DNA of 64,000 nt, taken from Xenorhabdus doucetiae (GTDB taxonomy: Bacteria > Pseudomonadota > Gammaproteobacteria > Enterobacterales > Enterobacteriaceae). The stretch's first letter is position 1, and each line of letters starts with the position of its first letter. The translations under genes were made by a program, and so were the position numbers. Of the stretch, positions 59,096 through 64,000 are shown one piece after another. Under the pieces are notes generated by a model. That model was not told the origin of the DNA. It did no database searches and saw only the letters and a list, made by a program, of their open reading frames with translations. Location: positions 3,348,001-3,412,000 of the forward strand of contig NZ_FO704550.1 in the NCBI RefSeq assembly GCF_000968195.1, in the 5' to 3' direction.

Positions 59096-59132
59096 CCCGC
59101 CACACTGCATTCACTGTGGCGGGTCTCTTTTA
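59096..59132 (+). terminator. intrinsic terminator, plus-strand polarity
   Basis: CCCGCCACA and TGTGGCGGG form a perfect 9-bp stem around a 10-base loop, followed on the plus strand by TCTCTTTTATTT. On the minus strand, the direction of metE, no T-run follows, so its use by metE is less certain. Confidence 0.65.
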
Positions 59133-59138
59133 TTTGAG

Positions 59139-61418
59139 TTAACTGTTCAATGAAGCGCGCAGGCGTTTTGCTGCTTCGACCATGTTGGCCAACGCTTGTC
59201 TGGTTTCTGTCCAACCGCGGGTTTTCAAACCGCAGTCCGGGTTCACCCATAAACGCTCAACCGGGATACGATCAGCCGCTTTGCGCAGCAATGCCTCTAT
59301 CCATTCAACACTCGGGACGTTGGGTGAGTGAATATCATACACGCCCGGCCCGATCTCATTCGGATAGGAGAAATCTTCAAACGAATCCAGCAGCTCCATA
59401 TCCGAGCGGGAGGTTTCAATAGTGATCACATCCGCATCCAGCGCTGCAATGGATGGCATAATGTCATTGAACTCGCAATAACACATATGGGTATGGATTT
59501 GGGTATCATCTTCCGCAATGGCAGCACTCAGTTTGAACGCATCCACCGCCCACGCCAGATATTCCTGCCACTCTTCTCTGCGCAGTGGCAAGCCTTCACG
59601 CAGTGCGGGTTCATCAATTTGAATGATGCCAATACCGGCTTTCTGCAAATCATCAACTTCATCACGCAGAGCCAGTGCGATCTGTTTAGCGATGGTTTCA
59701 CGGCTGATATCTTCCCTTGGGAATGACCAACAGAGAATGGTCACCGGCCCCGTTAACATGCCCTTGACCGGCTTATCCGTCAGGGATTGTGCATAGGTCG
59801 CCCAATTTACTGTTATCGCCTCTGGCCGGCTGATATCGCCAATGATGACCGGGGGTTTTACGCAACGGGAACCGTAACTTTGCACCCAGCCATTTTGGGT
59901 AAAGACATAGCCGTCAAAGTGTTCACCGAAATATTCCACCATGTCGTTACGTTCAGCTTCACCATGTACCAATACATCCAGCCCCAGACGTTCCTGTTCT
60001 TGCACCGCTTGTTTGATATGGTCACTGATATTGGTTCGGTAATGTGCACTGTCCACCCGACCTTTTTTGAAATCGAGACGCAGGCTGCGAATTTCTGTTG
60101 TCTGCGGGAATGAGCCTATAGTCGTGGTTGGCCACAGCGGTAAGTTATAACGTTGACGCTGGAGCTTAGCACGCTCAGGGTAGGCCTGATGACGTTCACT
60201 GTCCTGTGGCTTAATCGCCGCAAGGCGTTCAGCGACCGCAGAATTGTTCACCCTGATGGAGCTGCGACGGGCGCGAATAGGGGCACTATAAGCATCCAGC
60301 TCAGCCTGTTTACTGCCTTCCGGTGCATTCAATGCTTGTGACAGCAAAGAAAGTTCCGCACATTTCTGCAAGGCAAAAGCAAACCAGCTTTTCACTTCTT
60401 CATCCAATCCGGTTTCATCATTCAGGTCAATGGGGCTATGCAGCAATGAACAGGAAGTCCCGATCCACACCGTTCTTTTAGCCACCAATGGCGCAACAAG
60501 TTGATATTTTTCACTCAAATCCGCTCGCCAAACATTGCGGCCATTAATCACCCCCAATGAAAGCAGCCAATCTTCTGGCAATGATTGATCCAAATTCTCA
60601 AGCGAATCTTGCCCTGCCACCAAATCGACGTGCAGTCCTTGCACCGGCAGCGATTTTATGGTTTCCAGATTGTGGCCGATGCTATCGAAATAGGTCGTCA
60701 GCAACAATTTCACGTGCCCTTCAAGTGATTGGTAAGCTGTTGAGAATGCCGCCAGCCACTCTTTTGGTAGCTCCAGCACCAGGGCCGGTTCATCAATCTG
60801 TACCCACTCAATGCCGCGTTTTGCCAGTTCTGCCAGCACTTGCTGGTATACCGGCAGGATATCCTGCAATAAAGACAGGCGATCAAAAGCCTTGCCTTTC
60901 ACCTTACCAAGCCATAAATAGGTCACGGGCCCCAAAAGAACCGGTTTGACTCTGTGCCCTAATGCCAGTGCTTCATCCACTTCGTCCAGCAATTGCGTCC
61001 AACCCAGCTTAAATGCTTGCCCTTCCTGAAATTCAGGCACGATATAGTGATAATTGGTGTTGAACCATTTCGTCATTTCCGCCGCTGCCGCCGGTGTTCC
61101 TGTTGGTGCCCGGCCACGGGCGATACGGAACAGGGTATCCAGATCAATCTTACCCTCTTCATTTTGATGACGCGGTGGAACATTGCCCAATAACAGGCTG
61201 GTGGTCAATACTTGGTCATACCAGGCAAAATCACCCACGGGGACTAAATCAACGCCCGCTTCTTGTTGTTGTTGCCAGTGACGTGCACGTAATTCACGGC
61301 CGGTCTCCAGCAATTCCTGTTGAGAAATTTTGCCCGCCCAATAGCTCTCTTGCGCCTTTTTTAGCTCTCTTTTCAAGCCAATACGTGGAAAACCCAATGT
61401 ATGATTCAAAACTGTCAT
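59139..61418 (-). CDS. metE: cobalamin-independent methionine synthase
   Basis: Transfers methyl from 5-methyltetrahydropteroyltri-glutamate to homocysteine, the last step of methionine synthesis. Two barrel domains are seen: the N-terminal MTVLNHTLGFPRIG and the C-terminal catalytic half with TTTIGSFPQTTEIR, HGEAERNDMVEYF, zinc ligands in HTHMCYCEF and NPDCGLKTRGW. The frame opens at 61430; the family start at 61418 has GGGTGA upstream and gives 759 aa. It is divergent from metR with clear MetR and MetJ sites between them. Confidence 0.98.
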   Translation of the reverse strand: MTVLNHTLGFPRIGLKRELKKAQESYWAGKISQQELLETGRELRARHWQQQQEAGVDLVPVGDFAWYDQVLTTSLLLGNVPPRHQNEEGKIDLDTLFRIARGRAPTGTPAAAAEMTKWFNTNYHYIVPEFQEGQAFKLGWTQLLDEVDEALALGHRVKPVLLGPVTYLWLGKVKGKAFDRLSLLQDILPVYQQVLAELAKRGIEWVQIDEPALVLELPKEWLAAFSTAYQSLEGHVKLLLTTYFDSIGHNLETIKSLPVQGLHVDLVAGQDSLENLDQSLPEDWLLSLGVINGRNVWRADLSEKYQLVAPLVAKRTVWIGTSCSLLHSPIDLNDETGLDEEVKSWFAFALQKCAELSLLSQALNAPEGSKQAELDAYSAPIRARRSSIRVNNSAVAERLAAIKPQDSERHQAYPERAKLQRQRYNLPLWPTTTIGSFPQTTEIRSLRLDFKKGRVDSAHYRTNISDHIKQAVQEQERLGLDVLVHGEAERNDMVEYFGEHFDGYVFTQNGWVQSYGSRCVKPPVIIGDISRPEAITVNWATYAQSLTDKPVKGMLTGPVTILCWSFPREDISRETIAKQIALALRDEVDDLQKAGIGIIQIDEPALREGLPLRREEWQEYLAWAVDAFKLSAAIAEDDTQIHTHMCYCEFNDIMPSIAALDADVITIETSRSDMELLDSFEDFSYPNEIGPGVYDIHSPNVPSVEWIEALLRKAADRIPVERLWVNPDCGLKTRGWTETRQALANMVEAAKRLRASLNS

Positions 61419-61438
61419 GTCGTCACCCATAAAATTTT

Positions 61439-61527
61439 AGCCGTCTAGATGTTTACACTTCTATAATCAACAGGTAGTGTATAAACCACAAGCGCAATTT
61501 ATTCATTATCAACTTGAAGGTTTTTCA
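61439..61527. promoter_or_regulatory. metE-metR control region: MetJ operator, MetR box, metE promoter
   Basis: Three adjacent met boxes resemble AGACGTCT: AGCCGTCT (61439-61446, 7 of 8), AGATGTTT (61447-61454, 6 of 8) and ACACTTCT (61455-61462, 6 of 8). They overlap the predicted metE start site. The metE promoter reads -35 TTGTGG (61486-61491), 17-bp spacer, -10 GATTAT (61463-61468) on the minus strand. A MetR box TGAAGGTTTTTCA, a full match to TGAA-N5-TTCA, lies at 61515-61527 and touches the metR start codon. Confidence 0.8.
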
Positions 61528-62483
61528 TGATCGAATTAAAACACTTAAAAACACTGCAAGCATTGAACCATTGTGGCTCCCTCGCGGCGGCGGCAAATTC
61601 TTTGCATCAGACACAATCTGCCCTTTCCCATCAATTCAGTGAATTAGAACATCGGCTGGGATTTAAGTTGTTCATTCGCAAAAGCCAACCCTTGAAGCTA
61701 ACACCTCAAGGAGAAGTATTACTAAAGTTAGCAGATCAAGTCTTACCGCTGGTTACAGCTTCCTTACGTCAATGTCATGAACCGGAAGAGACCAACTTAC
61801 GCATTGCCATTGAGTGCCATAGTTGTATTCAATGGCTGACCCCGGCACTCAAGCGTTTTCGTGACAGTTGGCCGCAGGTGAATGTGGATTTCAAATCGGG
61901 GGTGACGTTTGATCCTCAACCTGCACTGCAAAAACGCGAGCTGGATATTGTTCTGACCTCTGACATTATTGCAGACAGTCATCTGCACTATACGCCGCTG
62001 TTTGATTATGAAGTGAAACTGGTGATTGCACCGGACCATCCACTGGCCAATAAACGCGAGATTCTGCCACACGATCTTGCGGCTGAAACATTGTTGATTT
62101 ATCCCGTCCAGCGCCAACGGCTTGATATCTGGCGACGTTTTCTCCAGCCGGCGGATGTGACGCCGACCTTAAAAACTGTCGATAATACGTTACTGTTGAT
62201 TCAGATGGTTGCCGCCCGCTTGGGCATCGCCGCGTTACCGCACTGGGCGGTGGAAACCTTCGAAAGGCAAGGATTGGTTGTTACCCAAACGCTGGGTGAA
62301 GGATTATGGAGCAGGTTGTACGCTGCCTGCCGGGAAGGGGAGCAGCGCCAACCCGCGATTGATACCTTTATTCGTTCTGCGCGTCAGCACGCCGTGGACA
62401 ATTTGCCGTGGGTGAAACGGGTTTCAGTATCCAGCGGTGGTGCACCCAAAGTGACGCAACAATCAGGCTGCCTCCAATGGTAA
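61527..62483 (+). CDS. metR: LysR-family regulator MetR
   Basis: Homocysteine-responsive activator of metE and other methionine genes. The N-terminal winged helix-turn-helix is seen in LKTLQALNHCGSLAAAANSLHQTQSALSHQ (split at residues 6-22 and 23-35), followed by the LysR effector domain with IECHSCIQWLTPAL and VDNTLLLIQMVAARLGIAALP. At 318 aa it matches E. coli MetR (317). Its last 116 bases overlap the convergent yigM gene. Confidence 0.97.
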   Translation: MIELKHLKTLQALNHCGSLAAAANSLHQTQSALSHQFSELEHRLGFKLFIRKSQPLKLTPQGEVLLKLADQVLPLVTASLRQCHEPEETNLRIAIECHSCIQWLTPALKRFRDSWPQVNVDFKSGVTFDPQPALQKRELDIVLTSDIIADSHLHYTPLFDYEVKLVIAPDHPLANKREILPHDLAAETLLIYPVQRQRLDIWRRFLQPADVTPTLKTVDNTLLLIQMVAARLGIAALPHWAVETFERQGLVVTQTLGEGLWSRLYAACREGEQRQPAIDTFIRSARQHAVDNLPWVKRVSVSSGGAPKVTQQSGCLQW

Positions 62484-63267
62484 AACTCAGCCAGTTAGGG
62501 TGCTGCTGCCAGATTGCAAAATTGACCAACAACCCCGCCGGAACCAGCATATTATTCATAATTGCCAGTGTTCCGGCATCCACTTGGGTTGCCCCATAAT
62601 TCCACATAAAGTAGCCAATGCCCGATGCCCCAACCCCCAGCCAAAGCAAGACGCCCCACTGTAACTGAGTGGTTGGCAATTTTTGCGGATCACCAAATAT
62701 CAACCAGCCCATCGTGGCGACAACACAAGCGCCCAGATAAAACCATGAAAATGCCACCCGCTGCGGGATTGGATGGATCTCCATCAAGCGCTTATAACCG
62801 ACCTGACCTATCGCAAAGAAAATATTGGCTAATTGCACTAGCAGCAAGCCAATCCAGAAAGATTCGCTTAAGCGGTCATAGCGAATAATCGCAGCGCCAG
62901 CCACGGCCAATAAAGAGCTCAGGGCATAACCCCAGCGCAATCGCTGACGCCCCATCAGATCATAAATTAATGTGACATAGAGCGGCGTCATGATGGTAAA
63001 CAGCAAAAATTCTGCCACCGTCAGATAGTGATAGGCATGAAATACAAACAGATACATCACACCCAACTGGCAGGCACCGACCGCCATATACAGTGAAATG
63101 ACTTTCAGCGATAACCCACGCCAGCGCAAAAAGGGCAAAAATACCATTGCTGCCAAGACTACCCTGACAAGAACAGAAAACCAGCTATCAACCTGACCCG
63201 CGAGATAAGCGCCGATCAAGCTAAATGAAGCGGCCCACAAAAATGTTGTGATCGTTAACAGCCACAT
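62368..63267 (-). CDS. yigM: DMT/EamA-family transporter YigM (biotin transporter)
   Basis: Inner-membrane protein with ten predicted membrane segments and two EamA domains over 299 aa. Family stretches TITTFLWAASFSLIGAYLAG, RLRWGYALSSLLAV and YFMWNYGATQVDAGTLAIMNNM closely resemble E. coli YigM, reported as a biotin importer. The position next to metR, in convergent orientation, is also as in E. coli. The final residues are encoded opposite the metR 3' end. Confidence 0.92.
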   Translation of the reverse strand: MWLLTITTFLWAASFSLIGAYLAGQVDSWFSVLVRVVLAAMVFLPFLRWRGLSLKVISLYMAVGACQLGVMYLFVFHAYHYLTVAEFLLFTIMTPLYVTLIYDLMGRQRLRWGYALSSLLAVAGAAIIRYDRLSESFWIGLLLVQLANIFFAIGQVGYKRLMEIHPIPQRVAFSWFYLGACVVATMGWLIFGDPQKLPTTQLQWGVLLWLGVGASGIGYFMWNYGATQVDAGTLAIMNNMLVPAGLLVNFAIWQQHPNWLSFTIGGSLIVASLWVHHRWILKPVSPTANCPRRADAQNE

Positions 63268-63289
63268 AATTTATTGGTCTTTTACCTTT

Positions 63290-64000
63290 TTATTGATCTT
63301 TTCCCACTAAAAGCGCTTCCAGCAAATCAAGATCATGCAGCAAGGTTTGTAGTGTTTCATTACTAATCTTACGGGTTGCGCGCAGGTGATATAATTCCCC
63401 GCGTTCAGCCCTTAATGCCGTCAAACGGAAGCGGCGCTCCAGATCTTCAACCAGCAGGTTATGCTCGATTTCATCCGTTCCCGCAGTACGACGCCGCAGA
63501 TGACCGGTGACCCTGGACGCAATTTCGCTGATGACTTCGGCATCCAGTTTTTCTTCCGTATTGGCCGACAGACGCTCTTCCATTTTATTCATACTGACAA
63601 TCGCAACTTCCGCCATGGCGGCTTTTGCCATTCGGATTTCATTGAGATCGGCCTGCTTATCGCCGACTTTCATGCCACGCAGCAGCAAAGGTAATGCGAC
63701 AACCCCCACAAAGAGGGAGAACAGAATTACGCCCGCCGCAATAAAAATCAACTGATAACGTGCCGGGAATGGATCACCATCCGGCAGGAACAATGGCACA
63801 GACAGCGCACCCGCCAGCGTAATAGCCCCACGCACACCCGCCACCGAAGCCAGACACAATTCACGGGTGGTATAAGTGGCAAACTGGAGGGGTTTTTGCT
63901 TTATCAGCATCTTGCTGGTATTTTTCATCAGCCATAACCAGCTAAATCGCAATAATACCAACGCAGCGTAAATGACCCCAACGGCAGTAAATAACATCCA
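63290..64000 (-). CDS. Na+/H+ antiporter, CPA1 family, YjcE-like (5' part outside window)
   Basis: Only the C-terminal 236 residues are inside the window; the frame continues past base 64000. Membrane segments with the CPA1 motif ASVAGVRGAITLAGALSVPL and a long charged cytoplasmic tail (FRLTALRAERGELYHLR, ISNETLQTLLHDLDLLEALL) match the E. coli YjcE type. Such proteins exchange sodium or potassium for protons. The stop is 22 bp upstream of yigM, same strand, so co-transcription is possible. Confidence 0.88.
   Translation of the reverse strand, partial: WMLFTAVGVIYAALVLLRFSWLWLMKNTSKMLIKQKPLQFATYTTRELCLASVAGVRGAITLAGALSVPLFLPDGDPFPARYQLIFIAAGVILFSLFVGVVALPLLLRGMKVGDKQADLNEIRMAKAAMAEVAIVSMNKMEERLSANTEEKLDAEVISEIASRVTGHLRRRTAGTDEIEHNLLVEDLERRFRLTALRAERGELYHLRATRKISNETLQTLLHDLDLLEALLVGKDQ

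Larger units (their letters stand above)
58829..59138. other. 310-bp region between IS remnant and metE
   Basis: It holds a short metE-like relic (59016-59064) and a strong hairpin (59096-59127). The rest is AT-rich with no gene recognised. A 45-codon frame from 59016 to 59153 runs across both and into the metE stop; I do not accept it as a gene. Confidence 0.6.

Noticed and set aside
59016..59153. 45-codon plus-strand frame with CIHCGG near its end
   Set aside because: It crosses a strong terminator hairpin, overlaps the metE stop codon and has no good ribosome binding site; the alternate frame matching metE explains the sequence better.

Overview
The window is a chromosomal segment of an enterobacterium of the Morganellaceae type, most likely Xenorhabdus or a close relative such as Photorhabdus. 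This rests on protein similarity recalled from those families, moderate GC content, and an E. coli-like gene order with lineage-specific changes (miaE beside mutS, a cysG-cysDNC operon, hemB beside tatC). No plasmid, prophage or CRISPR locus is visible.

Layout. (1) 1-20831 resembles the E. coli mutS-rpoS-cys region: mutS (5' end cut by the window), miaE, then on the minus strand rpoS, nlpD, pcm, surE, truD, ispF, ispD, ftsB, the sulfate-activation operon cysG-cysD-cysN-cysC, the sulfite reductase/PAPS reductase operon cysJ-cysI-cysH, and the queuosine genes queD (+) and queE (-). (2) 21001-23260 holds a ProY-like permease and yafD. (3) 23796-29442 is a complete minus-strand rRNA operon: promoters P1/P2, 16S, tRNA-Ile, tRNA-Ala, 23S, 5S, tRNA-Asp, terminator. 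(4) 29518-49953 matches the E. coli hemG-to-udp region in reverse orientation: hemG, trkH, yigZ, pepQ, fadBA, fre, ubiD, rfaH, hemB, tatCBA, ubiB, ubiJ, ubiE, rmuC, followed by a DedA protein, a tyrosine phosphatase and udp. (5) 50115-58828 is an accessory island: a four-carbon sugar acid (tetronate) catabolic cluster with two GntP-family permeases, a DenD-like dehydrogenase, a DeoR-family regulator, OtnI and OtnK, plus relics of a second denD and of ltnD, and a broken IS630-type transposase. (6) 59016-64000 returns to backbone: a short metE-like relic, metE, metR, yigM and the 3' part of a Na+/H+ antiporter gene.

The genes form coherent pathways: sulfate uptake to sulfide (CysDNC, CysH, CysIJ, with siroheme from CysG), methionine synthesis (MetE under MetR/MetJ control), ubiquinone synthesis (UbiB, D, E, J), fatty acid beta-oxidation (FadBA with a FadR operator), Tat export, isoprenoid synthesis (IspDF) and stress response (RpoS, NlpD, Pcm, SurE).

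The most interesting signals are: an rRNA operon whose upstream neighbours match E. coli rrnA and whose downstream neighbours match rrnH; the tetronate island, which shows tandem duplication, decay and apparent gene conversion and lacks the OtnC decarboxylase; an intrinsic terminator directly against the hemB ribosome binding site; tandem in-frame start modules before miaE; and clear MetJ, MetR, FadR and paired CRP operators. I do not see a convincing new defence or biosynthetic system.
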